From the NCBI GenBank assembly GCA_019648995.1, contig BLXT01006781.1, positions 46,983-74,289 of the forward strand: 27,307 bases of DNA. Reading direction: 5' to 3'. The stretch is from Plakobranchus ocellatus (lineage: Eukaryota > Mollusca > Gastropoda > Plakobranchidae). Both the position numbers and the translations under genes were made by a program. Of the stretch, positions 1 through 13,000 are shown one piece after another. The notes under the pieces are model-generated. The model was not told the origin of the DNA. It made no database searches and was given only the letters and a program-made list of their open reading frames with translations. The stretch's first letter is position 1; every line of letters begins with the position of its first letter.

Positions 1-555
1 CTCACAATTCGACATTCTTTTAATTAATTATAATCACATTGAAAGGAAAGAGAGAATTCAAAATTTTTGGGATTTTTTTTTTCTGTTTGTGTTAAAAGAA
101 ATTTGCATAAATTCATGAAAATGGACAATGATTTTTTTTTTTTAAAAGCCTCTCACAATGCCAGCCCTGAGCACACATGAATTTGGAATAAAGAAAGTAG
201 TAAATATGAAACTTGCACACTTGTGTTTCCCTTGGGTTCAGAAATGCAGAGAGATGTGGAAAATGGAATATCAAGTGTCTTGGAGATCTCAATCTAAATT
301 TAACTAATATGCGAAATAGTGGAAGAATCTACTGACCTCTCAATTCCTTAAAAGACCCTTACCAAGGGTATAATGTAATCGAAATTATCTTGGTACTAAT
401 GGTACTGGCAGTAACCAATATGATACAGCATGCATTATTTATGCTTCCTTATCTTTGGGCATACTAGTTGACTTCTTTTATTTATAGTTGATAAAATAGA
501 CTTTACTAGTATGAAAATTAAAGAGAAATGAGTCATGTGGATTGATAAAAAGTTA

Positions 556-570
556 ATATATATATATATA
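556..570. repeat. (AT)n microsatellite
   Basis: Uninterrupted AT dinucleotide run of about 15 bp. Confidence 0.8.
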
Positions 571-844
571 CAACCTTGGTCTTAGTTAAAAAAGACTCAA
601 AAAAACTTTGTGGGTCTAACACAAAATTTCACTAAAAATGAAAATTTTTCTCTATTTGGTTTAGGTGGGAGGCCTTTCAAAAACTGGCTCAATGAAAAAA
701 ATTATATTCATGTTTTTAATTTCAAATAATCTTTTCCGCTGTATATATTTTCTAAAATTGAAAACAAACAAAAAATCTACACACATTCAGAATCAACAAC
801 AAACTACGGATACAATTTATACATAATTACACATTGCATAATTG

Positions 845-850
845 TTTATT
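845..850 (-). promoter_or_regulatory. Candidate poly(A) signal AATAAA for the HYLS1-like transcript
   Basis: TTTATT on the plus strand reads AATAAA on the minus strand, about 220 nt beyond the stop codon. A second AATAAA on the same strand lies at 477-482. In DNA this AT-rich the hexamer occurs often by chance, so the choice is only a distance argument. Confidence 0.3.
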
Positions 851-1067
851 CATCTAAAAAGGCAGAGTATTACTCAGAAAATTTGCATCTATGGTCTATA
901 TTTGAATTCACAAAAGCTGACCTGTGTCAGGTAAATGCTAAATACTAAAGACAGTCACATTGTATTGTAAAACATTGTACAGATATAATTTAATGAAGTT
1001 CACAAATATTTACATATATATTTTAGTTTCCATTGTTCCACCTGGCACACTGCATCGTCCAACCTGT

Positions 1068-1208
1068 TCAGGGAGTGTTCAAGTTCTGGTGGATGTTGGT
1101 TGGTATTTCATACTGTGAATTTGCCTTGCGAATGTCCCATCTCAGCTTGTATCGAGGATTTTCAGGGGGCGGCACATATTTGTTTGGCTTAAAAACTTTG
1201 CGGGGAAG
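1068..1208 (-). CDS. HYLS1: HYLS1-like exon 8 (C-terminus, stop)
   Basis: 141 bp including the TGA stop at 1070-1068; acceptor TTTCTATTAG. It encodes LPRKVFKPNKYVPPPENPRY, KLRWDIRKANSQYEIP, then a short tail ending NLNTP. The YVP..., charged pair, LRW.IR and terminal IP pattern is the C-terminal signature of HYLS1 proteins. This was the strongest single clue to the gene's identity. Confidence 0.87.
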   Translation of the reverse strand, partial: LPRKVFKPNKYVPPPENPRYKLRWDIRKANSQYEIPTNIHQNLNTP

Positions 1209-4200
1209 CTAATAGAAACAAAAATCAGAAAATGAAGATAAAAGAGCAATGCTAGACATTACATTAAACCATCAAATAACATTCATTGAAAAAGGCCCCT
1301 TGGATCAAGTAATTTGATTTTACTCTGGATTCATCTATTTAAAGATTTTATACAGGGAATTTCAATCTGAAAAAATAAGAAGAGAACTATTTGTAGCATA
1401 GTTTCAGTCTTCTCATGCCTATTGTGTACATTACTTACTTAATGCATTTAATCAGAATTATTTTTTTTTTATTTGATAAGATACAAACGATTAAAAATGA
1501 ACTGGTATTTTAACCCACCAAAGGTCAGTCCATCAATTAAATCAGATGATGATAGTATTTCTGTGCTGTTGGGCATGATTACAGCCATTCAATATAAATA
1601 AAAAGAAAAACTTTATGATTACAAACGGAAAGACTTACGAGCAGAATTTGAACATTTTTGTTGCATACTTAAATGAAAACGTTAAAATCTTTAGATCTAG
1701 GAAGACATCCCTACTCATTTTGGTTTTCTAAAAAAAAAAAACAGATAATCAAACTCCTAGGCCTTCTAGGTTGAATTTACAGCAATAAATGTTTATAAAC
1801 CATTTCAAAATAACCTATGTGACGAAGATGATTTTGACATTTCACACCAGCCAGATGAATCTTGAGAGTAGGTCAGGCAAGGACATAAGTACAGAAAAAG
1901 ATCTGGACCAAGATTGGCATACAGTTCCACCTCAGTATGAAATTGATAAACCTGGATCTGTACCCAACTACAGTCAACACTACTTAAGTCGATGTCCAGG
2001 GCACATGTAAAAAGACCAATTTACATAAAAATATCGAATAACGTGATTTTTATTAATTACTCCCCTAATTGAATTGTTTTTTTTTTTTTTTCGGGAGGGG
2101 GGGAGTGTTGTTGCTTGCAGAAGCTTAGTTACCCTTACTAAAATCATTCGCAGGTTCATATGCTGTTATATTCATTACAAACTATTAAACAGGATGTTAG
2201 AGCCTCTGACTGTAAACTAAACTAATTGAGCTTTCTCAACATCATCTTGTAGTGATTGGTACATAGCACACAGATATCTGAAAATGTATCTTCTTCATGG
2301 ATATCTTAATAGTATTTGCAAGTACACCAAATTCATTGAAACATCCCTCTGGTTTTTTGTTATTTTTGTTGTCCGGAGTTTGCTTGTTTATCTTTGCTTT
2401 TATTTTACTTATTTATTTCCTACCATACTTCTTTTTTTCTTCGTAAATAAGTTCAATTTTGCGTTTTAGTGACTATGTTATCTACTCTGTCGACTTACTC
2501 TCAGTTTTTCGATGTAGACCTAGTCTTTCAATGTGGTTTATAATATGCCCAGTGATGGCTTTCTGTTAGCTTTTATTTCTAGCCTAAGATCGAATGAAAA
2601 TGGGAGTGTACGTGTTTGTAGATCGGCAGCCCACAACTAGATATAAATGGATCTACGATCTAGACCTGTCCCTGTATTGTCTTGGCTGCAGTGGAAAGTT
2701 GCTAGGCCCAGAGGTCTTTGTTCTTCAGTTGAGGAAAAGCGAAGGATATGTAATGAGTTCAGACAGAGCAGGAAAGGGAAATTACTAACACATGTACATG
2801 GGACAAACATTGATTAGATCAAGGCAGACAATGTAATTGTTCAACAATTACAGCACTCATACCCCAACAAAGCCAGCTGGCCACTGCCTCCCCACCCCGT
2901 TCACCAACACACACACATATAAGCAGAAATTGTTTAGAAATAATTGGCACATGCTTGATCGTCACAGTCACACTGCCTCAGTACTAGAGAGAGGGTGAGA
3001 AAGACACTTTGAAGTTTAGGCACAGCCAGCAACGTGGCCTACAGCAATACAATGGACCCTGTAGATGTAATAAGTGTGAATAAATCTAGAACAAGGCCTG
3101 CCTCTAGACTTGACTGTTGGCCCTCCCTCCCCTTCCCCCTTAAACACACACACACACAAAACCGTTCCCGCTGTGGCCCCTCCAAAGACTGTAATAAAGC
3201 ACTGAATCATCTAACAAAGGGTTAATTGGACAGTAAAAGGCTAACAGTAACATTAAGCACACGCATGTCAGCATAATTATGTGTTAACTAACATTTTTTA
3301 CAGATGAGAGGGAGGAAAAGCGATCTTTCATGGGCAATGCCCAACAGAAAAGATCAACTTACATAAAAATCAAATTTTGCAGTGTCCCTTTACAATAAGT
3401 CTTCAAAGGGGCCAGTTCCAAGTAAAAAGATCGACTTGAATGAAAATTGATTAAGCAGATAACAACATCTTGAACCTAATTGTGAATCACAAAAAGCCCT
3501 GCGCAGAAAATCTTTTTGCCCAAAATCGGGTTGTGAAAGAATAAGAGACACTCCTAAATCATTTTATAACAAGTTGTAAAAGAGAGGCATAAAATGCTTC
3601 ATTGTTGGTTCTGAACTTAGGCCTAATGAAGACAAACCACTGGCTAACTACATGTATTGGTAAAAAAGATCCCCTCAACTCATACCCATTTTCAGCTATG
3701 TGATAAATCAACAAGATGCTTCATGTAGTAGACCACAAATTAGAAAGGGAAAAAGAGCATTCACACAGATCCAAGGGTTTAAGTGAAACCCACATAAAGA
3801 ACACATTAAAAAAAAGATTGATCACCATGACAACATATATTCACACATAAGGCTATGAAAAATGTGAAAATTTGTGTTTTCACACAATATAATTATGCCC
3901 AACAAGACAAATTTTTGTGACTCATAACAGGTGCACATATTACATCGAACTCTATGCAGGCAAGGAATTGGATGTACAGCATTCAGCATTTGCTGTTCTT
4001 AGTTTATGAAAAAAAAAAAAGAAAACTCTTTTGGAAAGTATACGCAGAAAAAAAAAAAACATCTTCTGTGAGCTTTTGGCTGGTTATGTTATATTAAGAT
4101 TACTATTTAGGTAGATCCATAAAAGTTTACATGACCCTCTAATACCTAGATCAACAAGAGTCGGCCCACTTGGACGGATGATACAAAACCCTAGTTGTGC

Positions 4201-7200
4201 GCATTGTCCAGCTGACACAACACTGCTTGCTCAACCAATCAGAAGCCCATCAGCATGACACTGCACTTTATTTCCATTGTTCACTATACTGCACTAACAA
4301 AAATTCTATCTTTTGAAAATCAAAAACTTAATTTTTTATCCAGTTCAGCTATGAAAATCTTATAGGCCAAATTTTCATAACATGAAAAAGAAGTCACATA
4401 ATTTTTAATAGCACTGCACTTCATTTAGCAGCACCAGCACTGTATATCATTGCATAATAGCCATCTTGTAGTTTAGCTGTAGACTTATCCATAGTGAGGC
4501 TCGATTTGCCCCTACCTTTTCCTTTCTTTCTACCTTTGGGGAGACTAGACTTGGCCTTTTTTACACTTTGGCTCATAATGTGGATCTTATACATTTTACA
4601 CGATGCTATCAATGTCTAAACTTTCATCATAGCCTAAATCTACAAGACTCCATCTAGAAATCAGTCGGAAACTGTTAGCTGCTAGAAATGTCGTTAAACT
4701 GCTCTCCTGCTCGTACTAATCATCAGAAAAAAACTTTGCCTATATCACTCGAAAGCTAAATGGCTACGCTAACGGACCCCGTAACTTAAACCGCAACTAT
4801 TGTGATATTTACATGGGAAAAAAATTCGGAAATTGGAACCCGCAGGAATTGCAGGATTGGTATTTTGCCGCCCACAAATGTTGCGGGTAAAGTAGCCAGT
4901 GAATTGAAAGGCTGAAATTGACAAATAAAACTGATTTCCTTCAAAATGATTTACAGAACTTCTATTTTTCTTGTAATAAAGCATAGGAGGGGTGTAAAAA
5001 TGATATTGCCTCTATAAAATAAACCTATCTCCAAATACAAGTGATGACAGAGAGTTAATTGCTGATGTCCAAAAGCAATAAAATAATAAACACTGAATAA
5101 CATAATACAGATACTTTTGAACAGTTTATCTTACTATATTATGTAATATGTTCAGAGAGAATCCAGAGTTAAGCAATTTTTATGATCCTATAAGCCAATG
5201 TTTCTGATCTCAAAATTCTTACATGCTGGAAGCAAGAGTTGATAACAAAAGAAGTTGAGCTGCACAACAACAAAAGATCTAAACAGCCTTCATTACCATT
5301 AAGCTGACTTATGACTTGTATTCAAGTTTAAACTTTGCTCTTTCCATCTGAATTATAGAACCCAGCTATAACTTTTAAAAAAATTTAGCGCCATTGCGAA
5401 TACAATTTCCATTGCGATTAGAGTAAAAAATAGAGGGCCCACCAACTTAAGCTTTCATAAATCAAAAGTTCCAATAGTGAATAAAGCAAAAAATAGTCTG
5501 AAAAAAAGACAAGAAAATGAGCCCGAGACAAAACGAATTTTAGATAGTTTTGAGCTGGAAAAAAATAGCATTTCCAAGATCCAAATCGTCATTTTCCAAC
5601 AATAGTCAGGAAAATATCACACAGAAACATTTTAAAAGTTAAAATTTATACTGTTCAGACTTACCTTCTTTATCTCATCCTTTTGAAGCATTTTTGCATG
5701 CATTTCACTCCTTATCCCTTTTCTAATGTCCTCCCCTACAACAGGCTGAGCCTTCCATAAACGTAAATACATCTGATGACGTTTCCAAGGAAGGGTTTTG
5801 ACTAAATTCTTGGTATGAGGTGGCTCTCCAGACCTTATAACTAGAAAAAAAAATTAAGGGCAAAATGAAACATTGACGCATCATAAAAAATGGGCTTCCC
5901 AAAGCAAGATATTGCTATTCATATTTGGTGTTGGTGGGTAGTGGTCATGGCAGTAGTGAAACTTTATCAAATCATCATAAAAATATATGTTTTAATCTCA
6001 AACTTAGCTGGTATTGATATTTTATGAAAATGCAAATTACCATGCACCAAGATACTGATTTATCAATCATTTCCTTTATATGACTCACACACCACAATCA
6101 CTGCATATGAGTAAGGCTAAGTAAAATATTTAGAAAAAAAAAAAAACAGGGGCTTATGAAAGCAAGACATTGTTATGGACACTTTTTGTTGGTGCTAATG
6201 GTGGTGGAATTCTTGAGTCAGTTTTCTCTTTAAAAATATGAAAACTTTAGATTACAAGGAAATAATAATAAAAAAAACATTAAAAAAAAAAAAAAAAAAA
6301 ATAAAGTAATGGGCAATTTCCAAAGAGCTGTTGATGTTTATAATAGTTAATATTAACATTTTTTTTTTCTTCTTTGGATCACTAAAGTTATATATTTCGT
6401 CAATTTTAAAATACAAACTGTGCAACCATAATCATACTTACAGGATGGGCATTTGTTCACACCACTGATGCGATACGGAGGCTAGAATTTTTTTTTGAAA
6501 AAAGAAGAAATGAATGATATTACTGATAGAAGGTTTTCATTTCCAGACCAAGTTTGCTTTTTGACAAAAAAAAAAAAAATGAATATTATAATTCCGGGTA
6601 TGTATGGCCAAACAGCAAAACCCTTCACATGGGTCCAGATAAAAAAATTAGTTGGACACAGTTTTGGATTCTCCTAACATTCCTGAGCCTTTTGCTCTTT
6701 GTTTGAAGGCTCCATCTTATATGGTTTAAAAAATGGTATCTTAAAGTCCCCCAGTGAAAAACATAGTTTTCGGAAAATGGCTTCTAAATTTAATCTAGTT
6801 TTCAGCTGACAGAATTGATGGTCAAATCGGTTTTACAGACACACGGCACACATACACCTTGCCATTGTTCATTCCAACCCACAAATGGGAGTTTTAAGAA
6901 ATATTTTTTGGTGAAAATAAACATTTAATTAACAAATTTAACATTTTGGGCCCATCTTATGTCATTGCTCATCACTGAGTTTTACACACCTCGACCATGA
7001 CCTTCTTCAGTTCCAAAAATAAATCTACAACAGTAGCTTTGATCTCTAGATCTGGATCTAGATTAAATCTATAAATTTAACCACTAGCAGGCTGTAAAAA
7101 ATAGTTTTTAGCAAGATCTACCTTTCAAACACCGATAACTAACAACAAAAGAGGTAAACAAATTCTAGATCTAGGCCAGAGAGGAAAAAGGAGGAAGAGA

Positions 7201-10013
7201 AGGAGAGACAAAATGAAAGAAAAAGGGATTCATCTGGCATTTATTTTTTTTGGATTTATATTAAATTATCAACACAAGGTGATTTCTTCATTATTTTTGC
7301 TTTATTCATCATCTGTGTCATGTTTTTTTACCAAAACAATCTTAGACGATATCAAAATAAGCCTACAAATCGGCTGGGTTTAGTTTAAAAGCTTTGCAAT
7401 TTTCGAATCATTCATTGAGGCCGCAATTGTGGGTTGGTCAAGTTTTGATCCAAAGGTGAAGGACTGTCACTGACCTTTGAAAACATTATTTTTAATTGCA
7501 ATAAACTTGCAAATAATGCTTTCAAAGGGAAACACTCAATTATATATAAAAATCTCAAGAAACGTAAATTTTTTGCTTTTAAAACTAACCATCGCAATGA
7601 GGCCTTTTTTGAGTAAGGGATGTATGTATAAGGTTTATTTGTTTTCATGTGCACTAGAATCTAACAGCCAAGAAACTGCCATTTAGTTTGTGAATAATAT
7701 TTGTATGTTTGCTGTTATGTAGTCCTAGCTATGGCGATATGAATCAGGCTTTAAGTTTTGGAAATTGGTTAGCTTTTTTTGGCTTTCGTTGCCACAAACC
7801 TGATCAATGCGCTTACAAAACATGTATAATTCAATAGGTTATAGGATACCCGGTATAGAAATTCATAAAACTTGGTGGAATATGAAGATAAATAAATGGA
7901 GATTTTGTTGAAACCAAAATATCAATTTTGGCCATGAGCAAGATATTGACTTTAAATGGCTCTAGTTTGAGCCAAGCCCGAGTATTATCCAACGGGTTTT
8001 CCTGTGGGCCCACACCTATTAAAAATTCACTTTCTTAATTTTCTTAAAATTTAAGGATTTATTTGCCTCAATATTCATTCCAGAACTGCCACCCAGCATG
8101 AGAAAACGTTACAAATTACATTTTCCAAGCCACAATGTACACCCATACTTAGAATAAGTTTAATTACAGATTTAATCGTAATCCGATATAAGTTGCCCTA
8201 TCAGTAACAGCAATTTGCAGGTCTACATAAAGGTGGATTGAACATATCTTATTTCTCAGAGTTTACTTTGAATATCAGTCACTTATTAAATCAAAGATGC
8301 TCTTGTACAAACAAAAATTATTTAAACAAATTTGTTCAAGTTATTTAGTTTCTAATAGTAAAAGTAGTAAAGTGGGTCCCATGCTTAGTCTAAGCGTCGG
8401 GGAACCAGGAGTAGGGTCCTGATTGTTCTTGGCATACGGCATTTTGAGGTAGTTTGCCATTGCTTTCCTCGCCGCCTTTACTTTCGCCGGATCTTCAGAG
8501 ATCTAGCTACCCATTTAGTGCTGGGTGGACACAGAGGAGCAATGAAAATCTGACTTGGCCCGGACTGGGAATCGAACCCCGGACCTCTTGGATAGTAGCC
8601 AACTGCCCTACCAGATGAGCCACCGCTCCTCCTTCTAATAGTAGGTAGCTTTATTTTAAGGATTTTTTTATAGCTTGGGCTTATATTGGAACCTATCTAT
8701 CTGAGTGTGTGAAAGATTGAAAGCTTGCAGATACCAATGTATTACCTCATAGTCAGAGGATGTTGGTTTCCCTTTGCCACACTCACAGTCTCGCATGGCC
8801 AAGTTGCGAACTCGCTCATATAACTCATAGATTCCAGCTGTAGATGTTTACAGTCCATAATGTTATTGTGGGATCAAAAAGCATGTATTCACAACTTTAA
8901 ATTCACAAATTGACAAATACACTGAATTGAAATAAATCAACAGTTTTTTCCAAGCGTGAGTGAACATATCTTTATAAATGAAACTGGTAAACATAAAAAA
9001 AAACCAATATTCACATAAGCAAACTCAGGCAACTTTTCTGATTTATAATTATGACATTGATTAATTCTTATTGCAGAAGAATTTACTTGCAGCACTGCCA
9101 TTGCCAAAGAAATACAATATAGCTCACAAATTTAATTGCAGAGAAATTTACTTGCAGCACTGCCATAGCCAAAGAAATACAATATAGCTCACAAATTTAA
9201 AACAATCTATACTGTACTTCATTTGCCTACAGCAAAGGGTTGAAAATATAAAACTGCTGTAAGCAAGTCCCACTGTGGGAGTAGAACAGCATGATACATT
9301 TTAAATTAAAAAAAAAAAAAAATTATCACCATTTTTGTTTTCTGAACAATTTTCAGAGGGGACATATGTGTACTGTTATTGTTTTAGCTCTTGCTGATTA
9401 GCATTTATTTGTTGTTGTCTACATACAGATATACTGTTTTGACAGTAGGCTATAAGTGAGCTAATTCTACTGTATAGGCAAATTTAATAACAAGTAACCT
9501 AAGTTGAAAAATCTATAATTAACTTGTTAATTGTGAAATGAACATACCAGTTTTGTTTTTCCCTTTGTGTTTTGAGATCACATAAGAGCACAAGATTACT
9601 CTACCTTTTGACCTCAGCGAGTGAAGAAAAATGTAAAGAAATATTTGTCTTTCCCTAACTTGCATTCATTTGCTTTCACTGAGCTCCGATGTGTTAACAA
9701 CCATTTCTTTGAAGAGTACCATGAATGGATAAAACAGAGATTCTTGATTTTGCCTATGTATCAGAATCAGTTATAAAATCTACCCTTACAAAATTTTACT
9801 TGCTATATGTATGAAACTGATTTCAAAAAGGATCACAATAAAAAATACCCCAAACAATATAGGTCCAAAAAAGAAAAGAAATGAATGTAAGACATAAGTT
9901 TGTTTCTTACCAGCATCATTCTCTGAAACAGACTCATCTGCGCACAGTTGGCCTGCAGATGTTGATCTAAAACAAGAAAATTAGATTATTTCATTCATTT
10001 GTAGTAGATGACG

Positions 10014-10048
<35 letters not shown>

Positions 10049-13000
10049 TTTATGCAACCGGAGTGTCAAAAGGTGTAATGTTTATACTTAAGCCACTCCT
10101 GCCTTAGATTTTAGGATATTTAAGCCTAAGTAGGTTTTGATTACAATTTTTAACTAATTACGTTTTTAGGCTTTCAAATGTTCATATTAAAGAGTTTTTT
10201 TCTTAATCAATAATTTTCTCTTTTCTTACTCTTTTCTTTTGTTTTGGTCTTTTCTTTTTCCTATTCAAACTTTTGGGTTACCATCCAATGTTACCATAAC
10301 ATGGGATTTTTAGAATATTTTAGATCTATCTTTGATACATTTCAGATCATTCAAAATAAACGCTAAATTATAGCATATGATTGCTGTTTAAAATCTCTTC
10401 AAAATACATGCATATAAATAGCTGTTTTTCCTTCATGGCCCTCTTAACACACTGTTATTTTTTCATTTCTTAAATAGATGTAACCGAAATGAAAACAACT
10501 ATCAAATTCAGTAACTATATATTCAATATCAATTGAAATAGCAGATTCGGTAACTTCATATTAAATGTTGAATACTGATACAATAAAGTCTGTATGTTTT
10601 TTCTTTGTGCTTTCAAAAGATTACAAGTCACAACCTCTGTTGTCTCCAATCTGCTTTGACTAAAAAAGATGAAGGAATAATTCACCAGCTTCAGAAGCAT
10701 GTTTTGCAGTTGGAGTTTTCTTTAGAACAAAGAAAGCCTCAACTTGACATGGTTTCCACTGAATGAATGGTCAATTCAGTAATGAACAATCGACCTCTAT
10801 CTTCCTGTGCTCATGGAAATTGCTTTTTTCAATGTAGTTTCTGTGGTACTTGTAGGCTCTACTGCTCTGGCTGAAACACTATGACTTCTTAACTGCTGGA
10901 GAGATTGGAAGGGCCTAAAACAATTCTACATTTAAGCATAATAACTGGCCTGTCCCTTCTATGTGTAGATGAATGAAAACCCACATGTCCGTGCTTATAG
11001 TGACGATGAGGAGGAACAGACCCAGCATGAAAAAGGTGACATGGAAGCACTTTGACAACTGTCCATTACAACATCCACTGATGGTTACTGGGATTGAGTT
11101 ATTCACTTCTTTGCTATTAGCAATGTGGCAGGTTACAATATCAAATCTTTTTACCCTCAACAAAGCTACTGCCTTTGTGAATTTATCTGGCCTGGCAGTT
11201 TTTCGCAACTCTTGCGGCCGCAAAAGAAAGGCAAAATTTCCTGTTTTGCCTTGCAACTGCAAAATATGATTTTTGCAAAATTCGGTGATCTTCCAAAAAA
11301 AGTTTAAACATGTGGTCACCAAAAAAAAAAGTGTAACCATTTTGTCGAGTTTCCAATTTTGGGACATTACTGGAGTAGCTTCCCTTTGTTACTTGTGCTG
11401 AACCACTTTTTGTTTCTGTTAAATTTAATAAACTCATAGCTTTGAAGTAGACAGGAGGAAAGACATCTTTGATTCGACACCAGATTTAGAGAATCTAGAG
11501 TCTAACAAGAAATGGATACATTCGTAATAAAAGCGAGAGACCTGACCGCAAATGAAAATTCAAGTGATGGAACAACATGCACAATTTCCTCAAGAAATGC
11601 ATGTATCAAAGCGAAAAGTGTTTTGCACTACTTGCAATTTTGTTCTTGACCACACGAGGAAGTCAAGTGCGTCTTTGCATTTGGGCTCTGGAAAGCATAA
11701 ATTGAAAAGGGAAAGTCAATCTATGTTCAACATCACTTTACATTTCTCTTTTATAAATCTTTGGTTGGCTTTCCACCAAAAAAAAAATTGCAAAATTCTT
11801 GCACAAATTTTGCAAAAGTTGGGACTTTTTTTCGCGAAAAACCGTCAGGCCAGATCTATGAAGCTTCTGCTCAACAGCTCGGTTCCTCCTTCAACTGATA
11901 ACATTTGTGGGCAGATTAGCAACATGCGGTCAAATATAAATTATGGAATATCTGAGCCAGCAATGTTTATTCCCAATCACTTTGTGCCACTCTCAGAAGA
12001 AGTATTCTGTTACTCTGACAACAACACCTACGATGATAAAACACTTTCGATCTAAGGTCCAGCTGTAATATCAACATTAGAACCAACAGCAAGTGAATGG
12101 GAAGCAGGTGACAATTTATATCCTTGAAAAAGTTTAAATATTTATTAGCCCCAGAAGCACTCAAACCGGTTGAAAAAACATTTAACAAGGAAAACAAGGT
12201 CAAAAGTGAAAATTCTTTTCTGATCTGGAGAGTTTTCCAGCAAAAAAAGTGTGATTCAGAAAGCACCTCAGGAGATGAAGGGGATGATGAAGATGATATT
12301 AAGACTTCTGTGACCAGTGTCATCAACTAGTTTGACCCATTCAAAATGATCAGAAAAAAAAAATCTTGAGGGAAAAGCCTGGTCCAATAATAAACATGGA
12401 GCAGGAAACAACTGCAGTGAGACATGTGATTTGTAGGAGAACATTTTCTTGATATGACAGCATCAGTATCCAATCAATATGTACAAATGCATGAAATGAA
12501 AATCTCTCATTTGTGTGCCAAAGACATTGTGGTGTAAATTGGGTTGAGAACTTATGGATGTTGATCCCAAGCCTTCCAAAGACGACTAATAGTCTATAAC
12601 CATGTGTCTTCTGAACAAGTTTGTCAGCACCACAATGTCTAAAAAATTATTCAAAGATATTCATCAGGCTTTTCATGTAGATGATCCCCCAAAATGCTGC
12701 ATAAACAAGTGCATTGGACAGAATCAATGCTCTTCTAAACATGAAAACAAAATCAAAAGGGTGTTTTTAATTTACATGAAATTGACAGAGCCATTATAGT
12801 TTCAAGGAAAACATTCCAGTGTTGTTGGTTCTTCAAACAAGCCAGCCAAAAGAGAACACAAAATTTACACTGTTACTGATAGGCATAAAGGATACAGGGA
12901 TTTTGAAGTATATCTTCAGACAGCAAAAAGAGAAGGATTGACCAAAAGGCTGTATTAGAAATTTTTGTGCAAAAAGGTGACAAGAAAACGCCATGTCCTC

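Larger units (their letters stand above)
1..1067. other. 3' flank / 3' UTR of the HYLS1-like gene
   Basis: AT-rich sequence downstream of the minus-strand stop codon at 1068. It should contain the 3' UTR and cleavage site of the HYLS1-like transcript. It also has poly-T and poly-A runs and a short (AT)n run at about 556-570. I see no coding region or recognisable repeat family in it. Confidence 0.5.
1209..5664 (-). other. HYLS1-like intron 7 (4.5 kb)
   Basis: Large AT-rich intron. It contains a coding-like fragment on the plus strand (1789-2010), a 21-bp palindrome (2832-2852), short CA runs (about 2905 and 3144-3158) and a 51-residue lysine-rich ORF on the minus strand (4421-4576). A slightly GC-richer patch at about 4740-4930 may be an old repeat. 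I recognise no other gene. Confidence 0.6.
6482..8745 (-). other. HYLS1-like intron 5 (2.3 kb)
   Basis: AT-rich intron. It contains TCTAGATC-type motifs at about 7041-7066 and 7164-7175 and a complete tRNA-derived SINE at 8361-8632. The short ORFs here have no recognisable motif. Confidence 0.6.

Noticed and set aside
2284..2469. 61-codon hydrophobic ORF (FFVIFVV..., membrane-like)
   Set aside because: T-rich DNA yields Phe/Leu/Val runs by composition alone, and nothing else supports a gene.
8568..8622. Functional tRNA gene
   Set aside because: A and B boxes are tRNA-like, but the sequence continues as a 272-bp body with a TSD and does not close a proper acceptor stem, so it is a SINE head.
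10915..11437. Overlapping minus and plus ORFs of 84-150 codons
   Set aside because: They run across the TIR element's left end and its palindromic subterminal repeats, and no protein motif is visible in any frame.
11967..12326. 119-codon minus-strand ORF
   Set aside because: Antisense of the acidic segment assigned to the piggyBac-like remnant (Asp/Glu codons read as Ser/Leu-type residues).
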